This document shows positions 14,843 to 24,193 of a stretch of 48,878 nt of DNA, in pieces. The DNA is from an uncultured Clostridia bacterium (GTDB lineage Bacteria > Bacillota > Clostridia > Christensenellales > UBA1242), in NCBI GenBank assembly GCA_947629745.1, contig CANREZ010000007.1, positions 1-48,878 on the forward strand, read 5' to 3'. Numbering within the stretch: the first letter of the stretch is position 1; each line of letters begins with the position of its first letter. The position numbers were made by a program, and so were the translations under genes. The notes under the pieces are model-generated. The model saw only the letters and a program-made list of their open reading frames with translations. It did no database searches and was not told the origin of the DNA.

Positions 14843-16264
14843 CTAGTACAAACTCCCTACATCCCAGGTCGTGCCACTAGGTGTGTCAAATAGGATTATT
14901 CCCATAGATTGCAACTCGTCCCTGATAGCGTCAGCCGTTGCAAAATCTCGTGCGCGCTTTGCATCCAGTCTCTGAGAAACTAACTTTTCTACCTTTGCGC
15001 TATCAATATTCATGCTGGATAAATATTTACTTCTCACACTGTCTATGAATTCTTTTGCCTTGCTCTTGAATATTCCAAGGACTGGTGATATCTCGTGCAA
15101 AGCATTTAAGAATTTTGTTGCATCTACACTAGATAACTTATTCTTCGAGATAAGTGCATTGACTTCCGCAAATTTTGTGAATAAATACCCGATAAACTCG
15201 GCCGTATTAAAGTCGTTGTCCATAGCCTCACGGAATGCGTGAATGACCTCTTCGTCCGCACCATTTGTGCTATTATCCACTAGACCTGCAAGTTTATTTA
15301 TCGTGGTGTAGAAGTAATACATATTCTTCTCCGATTGCCTTATGAAGTCATCGGATAAGTCCATAGATGAGGCATAGTGACTAGATAGAATTGCAAATCT
15401 TAGTACCTCTGGGCTGTATTTACTAAGCACGTCTTTTAGCAAGACAAAATTCCCAAGGGATTTGCTCATCTTCTGACCATTGATAGTGACTAGTCCATTG
15501 TGCACCCAATAGTTTGCAAGATTCTTGTCATGCAAGCATTCACTCTGCGCTATCTCATTCTCGTGATGTGGGAATATTAGGTCTTTGCCACCACCATGTA
15601 TATCTATCATATCCCCTAGCACGGACTCAATCATCGTACTACACTCGATGTGCCAACCTGGCCTTCCACGGCCAATCTCAGTGTCCCAGCCAAATTCACC
15701 AGAGCTTGCACTCTTCCATAGAGCAAAATCAAGTGGCGAGTGTTTATTCTCATCGTTATCCACTCTCACACTATCCTTTAGCTCATCAATATTCCTATTG
15801 GACAACTTGCCATAATTTGGGTCACGGCGCACGTCAAAGTATATATCTCCACTATCCACTTTGTAGGCAAAACCTTTTGCCATCAAACCTTTTACAAACT
15901 CTACAATCTGGGGGATATACTCTGTCACGCGGGTCATTATTATATCCCTGCACTCGGTGATCTCGTGGATTAGTTTGTCGGTCTCTGCGATGCGCTTCCT
16001 AGATAACTCCATTGGGTCGATGCCCATCTCGCTTGCCTGCGCTAGCAGTCTATCATCCACATCGGTGTAATTTCGCACATACTTCACATCGTATCCGATA
16101 TATTTTAGATACTGCACCATCATGTCAAATACTATAGCTTGCCTAGCATGGCCAATATGCGCATCACCGTTCACCGTGATGCCGCACGCATACATCTTTA
16201 CCTTGCCCTTCTCTATTGGTGTAAACTCTTCCTTTTTCCTAGTTAAAACATTGTAAATTTTCAT
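14843..16264 (-). CDS. cysS: cysteinyl-tRNA synthetase
   Basis: About 473 residues from ATG 16264, chosen because GAAGGT lies 6 bases upstream (the ATG 18 bases earlier has no such site). Class I synthetase: MYACGITVNGDAHIGHARQA has the zinc Cys and the HIGH motif; further zinc ligands lie in WHIECS and HHENEIAQSE; KMSKSLGNF is the KMSKS loop. The C-terminal helical bundle (about 330-473) binds the anticodon side. The usual CGPTVY segment reads CGITVN, a mild change. It loads Cys onto tRNA-Cys. Confidence 0.97.
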   Translation of the reverse strand: MKIYNVLTRKKEEFTPIEKGKVKMYACGITVNGDAHIGHARQAIVFDMMVQYLKYIGYDVKYVRNYTDVDDRLLAQASEMGIDPMELSRKRIAETDKLIHEITECRDIIMTRVTEYIPQIVEFVKGLMAKGFAYKVDSGDIYFDVRRDPNYGKLSNRNIDELKDSVRVDNDENKHSPLDFALWKSASSGEFGWDTEIGRGRPGWHIECSTMIESVLGDMIDIHGGGKDLIFPHHENEIAQSECLHDKNLANYWVHNGLVTINGQKMSKSLGNFVLLKDVLSKYSPEVLRFAILSSHYASSMDLSDDFIRQSEKNMYYFYTTINKLAGLVDNSTNGADEEVIHAFREAMDNDFNTAEFIGYLFTKFAEVNALISKNKLSSVDATKFLNALHEISPVLGIFKSKAKEFIDSVRSKYLSSMNIDSAKVEKLVSQRLDAKRARDFATADAIRDELQSMGIILFDTPSGTTWDVGSLY

Positions 16265-16342
16265 AAAATTACCTTCTAGCATAGTTTAACAAATTATACC
16301 CGCTAAATCAACTTAATTTGCATTATGAGTGCAACTTTGTTG

Positions 16343-16348
16343 TATAAA
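16343..16348 (+). promoter_or_regulatory. -10 element five bases before ATG of the membrane protein gene
   Basis: TATAAA followed by TAATT and ATG. The nearest -35-like word is TTGCAT (16318-16323) with a long 19-base spacer. No ribosome site is present. Confidence 0.4.
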
Positions 16349-16353
16349 TAATT

Positions 16354-17277
16354 ATGAATATTACACTCATTTTGTCCCTAATATTTTATCTATTGCTTAG
16401 TGCCATTTGCCTAATAGTCTTATCATCATTCACCACTAAGTATTCTTCGACTGATAGTGCCAAGAATTTTGGATCTATCAAAATACTCTTACTATCTATC
16501 GTCCTAGCCCCTACTATTGCAATACTATTCTTTAGTACTAGCTCCTATCACCTGCTCGGCTCAGTGATTGGTGAGAGTCTATTCAATTATTTCTTTATTA
16601 TAGGGCTTATTGTCACAATATATCCAGTTATTTTCAAAAAGTCCTATGATATTACCAGAATATCTCTATCGCACACAATAGTTGTAGGTATGTTCATACT
16701 TGCATTTTCGCTATTTTATGATGTGATATTTATTAAAATTCTATCCCTAATAATTGGATTAATCTTAACTATCTACACTCTAAGAGCTGTCATCTATACT
16801 GACATTAGCAAGATACATCATAGCATTAATCTCACCAATGCAAAATATTACATTGCTACACTCATCTCGACCACTCTACTAGTATGGTCGCTATACAATA
16901 TTAGTAGCATAATATATGAGGCGCTAAGCCCACTATCACTTAGCGCAAATGTGATAACTATCACAGTATCATCCTGCATCATCGGACTAGTCGACTTGTA
17001 TGTGTGTTTCCTATTTAGGCGGGTGCTCTCCTACTCTACAATAATAGATATCATACTCCTAGCCAATATCATATTGCTAGGAGTAGTCGCACCTATTTAT
17101 GGTCTCACGCACACGCTATCAAATACACTTCCAAGTAGCATACTCATCATCATGCCAATATTTTTCTTCAACTGCACTAGTTTCACCTACAAATCTTTTG
17201 TCCATGAGCGGTATGGCATATTCTCTACCCTTCCTATGATACTAATACTCCTGCTATATTATCTGTATATCTTCTAG
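16354..17277 (+). CDS. polytopic membrane protein, possibly a divergent Na+/Ca2+ exchanger relative
   Basis: 307 residues with about ten hydrophobic segments and few charged residues. The stretch at about 68-92 (LGSVIGESLFNYFFIIGLIV) resembles the GS-N-G-S-N-hydrophobic motif of an alpha repeat in the CaCA family, followed by a YPVIF segment as in those proteins. The acidic and Asn residues that bind Ca2+ and Na+ (GNxxPE-like) are not visible, so either the relation is distant or transport is lost. I am not sure of the family. The gene stands alone between divergent and convergent neighbours, and its mRNA may be leaderless. Confidence 0.5.
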   Translation: MNITLILSLIFYLLLSAICLIVLSSFTTKYSSTDSAKNFGSIKILLLSIVLAPTIAILFFSTSSYHLLGSVIGESLFNYFFIIGLIVTIYPVIFKKSYDITRISLSHTIVVGMFILAFSLFYDVIFIKILSLIIGLILTIYTLRAVIYTDISKIHHSINLTNAKYYIATLISTTLLVWSLYNISSIIYEALSPLSLSANVITITVSSCIIGLVDLYVCFLFRRVLSYSTIIDIILLANIILLGVVAPIYGLTHTLSNTLPSSILIIMPIFFFNCTSFTYKSFVHERYGIFSTLPMILILLLYYLYIF

Positions 17278-17423
17278 CGCAAAAATTAACTCTTTATGTG
17301 AGTTAGACTATTTATCGCTTGTTTGACAATAATCTTTTTTATAGGTCAATTATTTTATCATTCATGTTCACTTAGTTTTTTTTAATCTTGTAATTTAGCA
17401 AAACGGACTACATATTATTGGCA

Positions 17424-17455
17424 CAAAAAAACGGCTGGACTTGCCAAGCCGTTTT
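17424..17455 (-). terminator. intrinsic terminator after the Ppx/GppA-like gene
   Basis: AAAACGGCT (17428-17436) pairs with AGCCGTTTT (17447-17455); TTTTTTT follows on the minus strand. Confidence 0.88.
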
Positions 17456-17470
17456 AATTATTAGTAACGC

Positions 17471-18967
17471 TTATAAGATCTCTAGATTCTTGCCAAATGC
17501 TTTCTTAAACTCGCTGGTATTTAGCATCCCACATCTAATCTCAAGATCTGCTGGCTCCTCGGTGATAGTCTTCATTATCACACTATCCCCTAGTATGTCA
17601 CAGCTGATATCCTGGATCTTCCCAAAACCTGTGCAATCTAGGTCACAAGCAAGTTTTAGTATCACTGCTAGTTTCTTGATAGCAGCGAGGTCTTCCTCAG
17701 TCACTATATCCTTGTATTTCACCCAATTTGCTAGGCTAAAATTATCTGGGTCAGTCATAATAGCAGTGAATCCTGCAAGAATGATATCTCTATGACTTGC
17801 ACCATATATCTCACTATTTGTGATGATATCAAAGCTATTTGCTACCATATCCACACTGGATACTCGCCTGCCGGTATCATATAGGTAACTAGCAATGCGC
17901 AGCACCTTGATATACATACGATTTAGCTTGTGTAGTACTTTTAGTTGCTTGAATAGTAACATGGATAGGTCATAGATATGTAATGCGTGATTATCCGCTC
18001 TATCATAATGCTCGTTTAACACTTGGAGGGAGTAGCCTAAGTTGTCACTAATAGGTTTTTCTAGTGTAATTGGCAATGCATAATTTAGTAACAATCCATC
18101 GCCTACGCCGTATTGGCAGACACACATTGTGTCACGATTTACCTTGCTAATAATTGTGTGGATGATATCTAGTCCTGCAAGTAGCAGTGGGCTATCTATA
18201 GCGCTCACACCCTTTACCTTGCTATTGTGATTGATGCCAGCTTGGGATATTGCGCTAAACACTTTCCCCTCATCTTCCTTGCTAAATTCTAGATTGTGGC
18301 TAAGGGATAATGGATAACGCTTTGCGCGCTTTACAAGAGATGCTAGATTTAATGCAACATTTCCTGCTAGTATGAGGTCAAATTCTTCCTCAAGCTCGGA
18401 TATATATCCTGCATCTTTTAGACCATCTAGCACCCTAGCCTCAAGAGCAGCTAAGCCCTCATTGGCTATTAGTTCTGTGCCATTCATAGCACCAATATTG
18501 ATAGTTGTCACATTTAGAATATTTCGTCTATTGTATAATAATATTTGTGTCGACATATTAGACACATTAACGATTAACCCCTTTGGCCTATTAAAGGTAT
18601 TTATCACACTGGTGTATACGTGTGCTATTTCCTCTTCAGCTGGGATGATATTTACTTTAAAGCCTGTTGCCACAAAAACTTCGTTGATGAATCCTTGGTG
18701 ATTCTTTGCCTCAGCAAATGCACCGTTTGCATATGCTATCACATTAGTCACATTGTGAGAATTGCAAATTTGCTTTAGCGTCACAAGGATATCTATTGCC
18801 TCATGAATAGTGTTTGGCTTAATAATTTCTTCACTCTCAAGGTCACTTCCAAGTTTGATTGGCAAAGTCAGTCTATCAAATACTTTGTAAGACTTTGATG
18901 GATTGACATCGACTAATGACATCTCGATATAATTAACGTTTATTTCAATTAAAGCAATCTTTTCCAA
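17471..18967 (-). CDS. degenerate Ppx/GppA-family protein
   Basis: 498 residues with the layout of exopolyphosphatase/pppGpp phosphatase: two actin-like lobes (about 1-300) and a C-terminal HD-like helical domain (about 310-498). The phosphate loops are altered: the usual DIGSNS strand reads IEINVNYIE, and DIGGGSTEL reads VNVSNMSTQIL. The acidic AEEEIAHVY segment (normally GEEEA) is kept. In the HD-like part, LLHDIG is LYDTG and HHKHS is replaced by SVDMVANS. Recognisable family echoes are AYANGAFAEAKNHQGFINEV (two 10-residue blocks) and NIGAMNGTELI. Hydrolysis of polyphosphate or pppGpp is doubtful. TTG start with AAGGAG six bases upstream. Confidence 0.75.
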   Translation of the reverse strand: MEKIALIEINVNYIEMSLVDVNPSKSYKVFDRLTLPIKLGSDLESEEIIKPNTIHEAIDILVTLKQICNSHNVTNVIAYANGAFAEAKNHQGFINEVFVATGFKVNIIPAEEEIAHVYTSVINTFNRPKGLIVNVSNMSTQILLYNRRNILNVTTINIGAMNGTELIANEGLAALEARVLDGLKDAGYISELEEEFDLILAGNVALNLASLVKRAKRYPLSLSHNLEFSKEDEGKVFSAISQAGINHNSKVKGVSAIDSPLLLAGLDIIHTIISKVNRDTMCVCQYGVGDGLLLNYALPITLEKPISDNLGYSLQVLNEHYDRADNHALHIYDLSMLLFKQLKVLHKLNRMYIKVLRIASYLYDTGRRVSSVDMVANSFDIITNSEIYGASHRDIILAGFTAIMTDPDNFSLANWVKYKDIVTEEDLAAIKKLAVILKLACDLDCTGFGKIQDISCDILGDSVIMKTITEEPADLEIRCGMLNTSEFKKAFGKNLEIL

Positions 18968-19110
18968 ATTAATCTCCTTATACTAGACATAATTTTACAC
19001 CGATAGTATAACATATAAGATTTTTTTTGTATAGTCCTTTAAAACAATTTAATATAAGAAAATTTATTGCTCTAAGATTTACTCATTTTACTCGTCATTG
19101 CGAAGTCATA

Positions 19111-19545
19111 CTACTTATGCCGATCTAGATCGCGTTTCGTCCCAATCACTACCTTGTACTTGTATTTTCTCTTAGGTTTTGCTAGCATAGACCTTAGCGC
19201 TGTCACTATCTGCCATAAGCCAATTACTAGCAGGAATACCCCAAATAATTTCTGCAAAATTTCGTTCCTCAGTTTGCCCGCAAGTATTGACCCCGCAATG
19301 CTAGCACACACGCCGGCAGATGATATGATAAGACCTTTTTTCACATCCACCAAATGATTTTTAAAATGTATCACAAGGCTCACTACAGCTGTCGGTAGGA
19401 ATGCAAATAAATTTAGCGCCTGCGCTGTATGTTGTGGGATTTTAAAAAATATTGTAAGCACGGGGATAAGTAGAGTTCCACCACCCATGCCCATGCCTGC
19501 AATGATGCCGGATAGCACACTTGCTATCACATACCACACCCACAT
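19111..19545 (-). CDS. half-size TauE/SafE-family membrane protein B
   Basis: About 144 residues. One TauE/SafE (DUF81) half-unit: ASVLSGIIAGMGMGGGTLLI carries the glycine-rich first-helix motif, followed by HTAQALNLFAFLPTAVVSL and three more hydrophobic segments, then a basic cytoplasmic tail (KPKRKYKYK). Full-size TauE/SafE permeases contain two such halves in about 250 residues; here each half is its own gene. ATG 19545 overlaps the TGA of the preceding half (TGATG), so the two are coupled and probably assemble together. Family members export sulfite or organosulfonates; the substrate here is unknown. Confidence 0.85.
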   Translation of the reverse strand: MWVWYVIASVLSGIIAGMGMGGGTLLIPVLTIFFKIPQHTAQALNLFAFLPTAVVSLVIHFKNHLVDVKKGLIISSAGVCASIAGSILAGKLRNEILQKLFGVFLLVIGLWQIVTALRSMLAKPKRKYKYKVVIGTKRDLDRHK

Positions 19546-19949
19546 CACATCACCAACCTTATCCCGCCCGCGATTATGACGAAGGCGAATATTAGTTGCA
19601 ATATCACGTTATTTATGCGCTTTAGGGCAAGTGCCCCAATTGCGCCACCTACTACGAAAGATAGCGTGATAGGAGTGGCAAGTGACCAATCAACGAATCC
19701 TTCGACCAAGTACACCACAAATGACGCGATACATAGCGGCAGCATGACAAATATGGTTGTGGCGTGTGCACGCTTCTCGTCCCCACGAAGTAATAGCCCA
19801 AGAACTGGCACGCATAGCATCCCGCCACCGCCTCCCCAGAAACCATTCACAAACCCAATGAATAGGCCAATTAGTATCAAAAACCACCACTTTTCGTACC
19901 ATTTTGGCTCATCATCAAATACGCTGTCAAAATTTGAAAAAGTAATCAT
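19545..19949 (-). CDS. half-size TauE/SafE-family membrane protein A
   Basis: 134 residues. After a polar N-terminus (about 1-20, with WYEKWW), four hydrophobic segments follow. The first has GFVNGFWGGGGGMLCVPVLG, the glycine-rich TauE/SafE motif, then KRAHATTIFVMLPLCIASF, equivalent to the HTAQALN segment of the partner. First gene of the pair, coupled by TGATG to the second. No ribosome site precedes ATG, so a leaderless mRNA is possible, though the -10 is weak (ATTATT). Confidence 0.85.
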   Translation of the reverse strand: MITFSNFDSVFDDEPKWYEKWWFLILIGLFIGFVNGFWGGGGGMLCVPVLGLLLRGDEKRAHATTIFVMLPLCIASFVVYLVEGFVDWSLATPITLSFVVGGAIGALALKRINNVILQLIFAFVIIAGGIRLVM

Positions 19950-20060
19950 ACACTAATAATTTCCAAAATTTGTAAAAGCATCACATAAAATTGACACTTT
20001 TAGCAAAACCTAAAACAAACGGAAAGAGTGCAAAAGTTGTGCCGACTTTACCATTTTTAA

Positions 20061-20089
20061 TTGCTATAAATTATTATTTTATATATAAT
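20061..20089 (+). promoter_or_regulatory. promoter of the large surface protein gene
   Basis: TTGCTA (20061-20066), 17-base spacer, TATAAT (20084-20089). The leader contains a small inverted repeat around GTACGAGTACGTAC. Confidence 0.6.
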
Positions 20090-20144
20090 ATATCTAGCTA
20101 TGCATGTACGAGTACGTACTAAATAATATTTACAGGGTGGCTAT

Positions 20145-23100
20145 ATGTTTAACAAATCTAATATTTTTTCCAAAATTCAAACAATCACTATGCTTGGTGC
20201 TTTCCTTGGCACGAGCATTTCGGGTCTTTCTTTGTATCTCAATAACTCCCATGTGCTGCTAGCATCCGAGTTTCAATTCCAAGACCTGTCAAATTCTATT
20301 AGCAACTTGTCACTAAGCCTTGCATCAGGCAGCAGTGACGATGCTATTCGCACCCCATCCAATTGGATGGTGGTGAATCCTAATAACGTAAGTGCTGAGA
20401 ATATCAAGGCCGGCATCATCGACACATCCGAGACTCTCGGTGATGACCATAGTGATCTTGGGCTAGACAACACTACTTTCCCAGGCACTCCTACCCTACA
20501 GGCAGGTAGTTATGAGGGCAAAGAACAATCCCTTATGATAAATGCTGAAAGTAGTGGCAAGGTCTATGGATATCAATCAGGCACTTTCCCACTCAATACT
20601 CAGTCATACTATGAGATCCGAGTCACCGCTGCAGCAACAGATGCTGCTACGGGCACAATACTCCTTGATGGATTCAATAATGGTAGGACATACAAAATGA
20701 GCGTAGACTCCTCTTGGAGAGAATATTCGTTCTTCATCAAGACGGGAGTATTTACTCCTGAGAGTGTGTCGTTAAAATTATTCCTAGGCACAATGATTGA
20801 CGCAAACAATGGTGAGGGAAGCAGCGGCGCTGTATTCTTCAACCGTGTACAATTCTTCGAATATAACGAATCAAACTTTTATACTCAAAAATCCGCAACT
20901 ACGAGCGACAATACTCCAATTGACCTATCTAGTGGATCAGTCACGACCCTTTACGACTTTGAGCAAGGAGACGCTGCTCTATCAGGGTTCGAACTGACTG
21001 ATGTCGGTGGAGATGGCACAAATGACCGCATATTCGGTGTAAAAGAGATCGGCGAGGGATTCGAAAATGCCCTCTACACTCCACTTGGGATAGAAAATCC
21101 TAATTCCTATGGTGCCGCAAACAATCATCATGCCCTGCTCATGTATCAAAAGGATGAAGGCACAATGTCCTTTGCCACATCAAAATCAAGCGTTGTGCTT
21201 GAGCGCGGCAAAATTTATCGTGTGTCATTCTGGGCTTATGGCAAAACCACAAACTCCCCAGTGTGCACAATTGGTAATGACCAAAATGACCGAACGGCTA
21301 CAATCAATATCGATACTACTCCATCCACATTCACCTCAAACAATGGTTGGAAGGAATATGTATTCTACACCACAACATCTACCACAACCGATAGCCGCAT
21401 CACTATGAAGTTTGATTTTGGCACTGAGGAGACGGGAAATAGCGGCTTCCTCTGGCTAGATATGTTTAGAATCCAAGAAGTAACTAGTGAGGAAAAGTCT
21501 AGCGCTAACGGCTCCAATGAGACCAAAACGGATTATTCAATCTCATCAGATAGCACGAGTTCAGTCACCAATGGCAAATTTGACGACTATACCATTCACG
21601 ATGGCGTGAACGTGCCAAATAGTTGGACAGCATTTGAGGATAATGATGGAGATTCTAGCAAAATTATGGTGCTAGATACCACTAATTGGACTGAATCGTT
21701 ATTCAACCCTGACCAAAATAGTGCTGCAAAACACGGCAATATTTTAGTGCTACAAAATAAATTACCAGGTATCACCACAGGCATTAGGAGTGCAGACTTT
21801 ACGGTATCTGCTAATACCTTCGTGTGTGTATCATTCGATGTCAATAGTGCACTTCTAGATAGTGCAACTAATCTATCCGTCACTGTCGAGAATGACACAA
21901 CCAAGTTATTCTCAAAATCAAATATGAATACTGATGGACAATGGCGCAATATCAAGATATATATCAAGAGTGGCTCATCCGATCAGACCGTGCACTTCAA
22001 CCTATCAATCTCCAGCGAGACTGCTAGTGGATATGCTTATTTTGATAATTTCAAGATGGTCACATTCACTGCTCCAGAGTCAGATTCCAGTGGCACAACG
22101 GCTGAAGATATATTAGAATTAGATTACAAAGCAAATATCGGCAAAGATAGTTACAAATACGATTTTAGGACAGTAAATTTCGGTAACACAGTAAATAGCA
22201 ATACTACAAATGAGCTATACACCCCACTAGATTGGACAGCAACGGTTGGCGAGAATGGGCAGGCAAAGTACGGCATCAAGGATAACAGCCTATATCTTAG
22301 CTCCACCTCTATGGGTGATGTGCAAGTAGATTACCAGTACAACTATCCATTCACACTCGGTGCTAACAACTATTATCGAGTGGCAGTTACCCTGATGACT
22401 AGATCAATTAGCGTGGACGAGAGGAATGCTCAGTATGACGCAGACGGACATATCATTCTTCCTGGTGCTAGTATTAAGCTATCGGGTTACACCGACGGAT
22501 ATCGTGGCATCAATACTGCCCTATATCCAGATGAATATGTCAATACTAATGGCACTATCAAGTTTGGTACTCCTGCTAGTGAGCAGTATGTGACATACTA
22601 CTTCTTCATAGCAACGGGCGACACTACGACCAATTCTAATATCACTATTTCCCTTGGTGACGAAATGACTAAGGCATCAGGCGAAGTGTGGGTCAAGAGT
22701 GTGGAATTCTTCAACTTTGAGACTGAAGAAGCATTCAACGAAGGCAAAGATAGTGTGGACTTACTCCATCAGATATTGCTAGGCGATACTGATGAGGAAG
22801 ATGAGGAAGATACTGACACCTCCACTGACACATCGACTGAGACTAGCGGATTTGATATGAACTGGCTGATATTGCCAACAGTACTTCTCGCACTTGCAAT
22901 GTTAGTCGCTGTGGCAGGCACAATATTCCGCAGATTCCATGTCAAGAAACATGTCAAGGTCAAGACCAAGTATGACCGTAGGAAGACTATTGAGTCTGAG
23001 ATGAACAAGCAAGAGATGATCGACTATCGTAGATCAATCATCACCGAGCTCGAAGCTGAGATGACCGAGATTGACGACGAGATCGCAAGCATTCGCGCAC

Positions 23101-23897
23101 AATTTGCTCCAATTGAGGAAAAGACCGAGGCCGAGCATAAGAAACTCATTGAGGCCTTCCGTGTAGAAAAATCCGAGATTCAGGCTGAGCATGAGCGCGC
23201 TGTCAAGGAATATAAACAATCCATTGCTACTATGTCTGATCCTAATGACCGTGCACGCAGCGAGAGAGAATTCGCAAGATACATCCACAAATTGCAAGAA
23301 CGTGAAGAGCGCGTCAATATTAAACTCAATGAGAAGAATAAGCGCTTAGAGCGAATCCAAGCAAGGAAAGAAGAGCAACTGGCAAAATATCTTGCAAGGC
23401 AGAAGCAAATTCAAGAAGAAATTGCACGTGTTGAGGCTGAGATTGAGGAAATTGCAAGGCAAGATGCTAAGATCTGGGCAGATTACAAACAAGCAAAACT
23501 CGAAGCTAAGAAGAAGCGTGCTGAGTATCGTGAGCAGATGAAGCAATATCGTGCAAGCAAGAGGAATAAGTCAAATAGCGATACCGACACTGCAAGTGAG
23601 AAATCTGCAAATAAAGAATCTAAGAAAGCAGCAAAGGAAAAATCTACTTCTAAAAAAGATGCTAAGAAAGATACTGCAAAGGACAAAGCAAAGACCAAAA
23701 ACTCTAAAAAGTCAGCAAAAGACAAGCAATTATCAAAAGCACAAAATGAAAAGACGGAAGTACCAGCGCAAAATACAAACACTGAAGTAAATAATGAAAA
23801 TGCTGAAGTAAAAAATGAAGCAAAAGAGCAAAATGCAAATACTGAAGTAAATGAATCTACTACTCCGTCCACATCAGATGATAAAAAGAAAGAATAA
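20145..23897 (+). CDS. large surface protein: jelly-roll modules, one membrane span, cytoplasmic coiled coil
   Basis: 1250 residues. A hydrophobic signal segment lies at about 11-31. Four related modules of roughly 180-220 residues follow; each opens with a P-x-x-W or TPL segment (RTPSNWMV, YTPLGIEN, NVPNSWTAF, YTPLDWTA) and has strands such as WREYSFFIKTG, GWKEYVFYTTT, QWRNIKIYIKSG, closing with G-x-x-x-F/L-D/N-x-V/F. This pattern suits carbohydrate-binding-like jelly rolls (CBM4/16/22 type). An acidic linker and a membrane span (about 903-928, ILPTVLLALAMLVAVAG) come next, then a long Glu/Lys/Arg coiled coil (about 945-1140) and a Lys/Ala/Asn-rich disordered tail. The tail should be cytoplasmic. 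No LPXTG. CAGGGTGG precedes ATG. Function unknown; it could link outer ligands to internal structures. Confidence 0.75.
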   Translation: MFNKSNIFSKIQTITMLGAFLGTSISGLSLYLNNSHVLLASEFQFQDLSNSISNLSLSLASGSSDDAIRTPSNWMVVNPNNVSAENIKAGIIDTSETLGDDHSDLGLDNTTFPGTPTLQAGSYEGKEQSLMINAESSGKVYGYQSGTFPLNTQSYYEIRVTAAATDAATGTILLDGFNNGRTYKMSVDSSWREYSFFIKTGVFTPESVSLKLFLGTMIDANNGEGSSGAVFFNRVQFFEYNESNFYTQKSATTSDNTPIDLSSGSVTTLYDFEQGDAALSGFELTDVGGDGTNDRIFGVKEIGEGFENALYTPLGIENPNSYGAANNHHALLMYQKDEGTMSFATSKSSVVLERGKIYRVSFWAYGKTTNSPVCTIGNDQNDRTATINIDTTPSTFTSNNGWKEYVFYTTTSTTTDSRITMKFDFGTEETGNSGFLWLDMFRIQEVTSEEKSSANGSNETKTDYSISSDSTSSVTNGKFDDYTIHDGVNVPNSWTAFEDNDGDSSKIMVLDTTNWTESLFNPDQNSAAKHGNILVLQNKLPGITTGIRSADFTVSANTFVCVSFDVNSALLDSATNLSVTVENDTTKLFSKSNMNTDGQWRNIKIYIKSGSSDQTVHFNLSISSETASGYAYFDNFKMVTFTAPESDSSGTTAEDILELDYKANIGKDSYKYDFRTVNFGNTVNSNTTNELYTPLDWTATVGENGQAKYGIKDNSLYLSSTSMGDVQVDYQYNYPFTLGANNYYRVAVTLMTRSISVDERNAQYDADGHIILPGASIKLSGYTDGYRGINTALYPDEYVNTNGTIKFGTPASEQYVTYYFFIATGDTTTNSNITISLGDEMTKASGEVWVKSVEFFNFETEEAFNEGKDSVDLLHQILLGDTDEEDEEDTDTSTDTSTETSGFDMNWLILPTVLLALAMLVAVAGTIFRRFHVKKHVKVKTKYDRRKTIESEMNKQEMIDYRRSIITELEAEMTEIDDEIASIRAQFAPIEEKTEAEHKKLIEAFRVEKSEIQAEHERAVKEYKQSIATMSDPNDRARSEREFARYIHKLQEREERVNIKLNEKNKRLERIQARKEEQLAKYLARQKQIQEEIARVEAEIEEIARQDAKIWADYKQAKLEAKKKRAEYREQMKQYRASKRNKSNSDTDTASEKSANKESKKAAKEKSTSKKDAKKDTAKDKAKTKNSKKSAKDKQLSKAQNEKTEVPAQNTNTEVNNENAEVKNEAKEQNANTEVNESTTPSTSDDKKKE

Positions 23898-24010
23898 TGA
23901 TTGATGACAAATATTTAACTAAAATAACTATTTGTTATAAATAAAATTATTATCACAAAGATTGAAATCCTTATGATTAAACAAGTTATATTTGAACAAT
24001 ATTATTCACA

Positions 24011-24040
24011 AAAAAGGCACTAGTTTAGTGCCTTTTTGTT
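24011..24040. terminator. bidirectional terminator after the surface protein gene
   Basis: AAAAAGGCACTA (24011-24022) and TAGTGCCTTTTT (24026-24037) pair around a 3-base loop. Bases 24041-24193 show nothing further; bases 23898-24010 are AT-rich without a gene. Confidence 0.88.
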
Positions 24041-24193
24041 TGTTAGCTAATCTTCTATCGTAGATATTCCTATACCCTCATCCACAATATGAATATGATA
24101 TTTATCATCAATACATCTAATTGTCTATTTTTATATATAAGCTCCATTGTCTATAAAATATATTCAAATAATTTTTGCAATTAGGATGTAAAC

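Noticed and set aside
22769-23872. Open frames opposite the coiled-coil part of the large surface protein
   Set aside because: Mirror frames of a Lys/Glu-rich coding region; the plus-strand protein has coherent domain structure.
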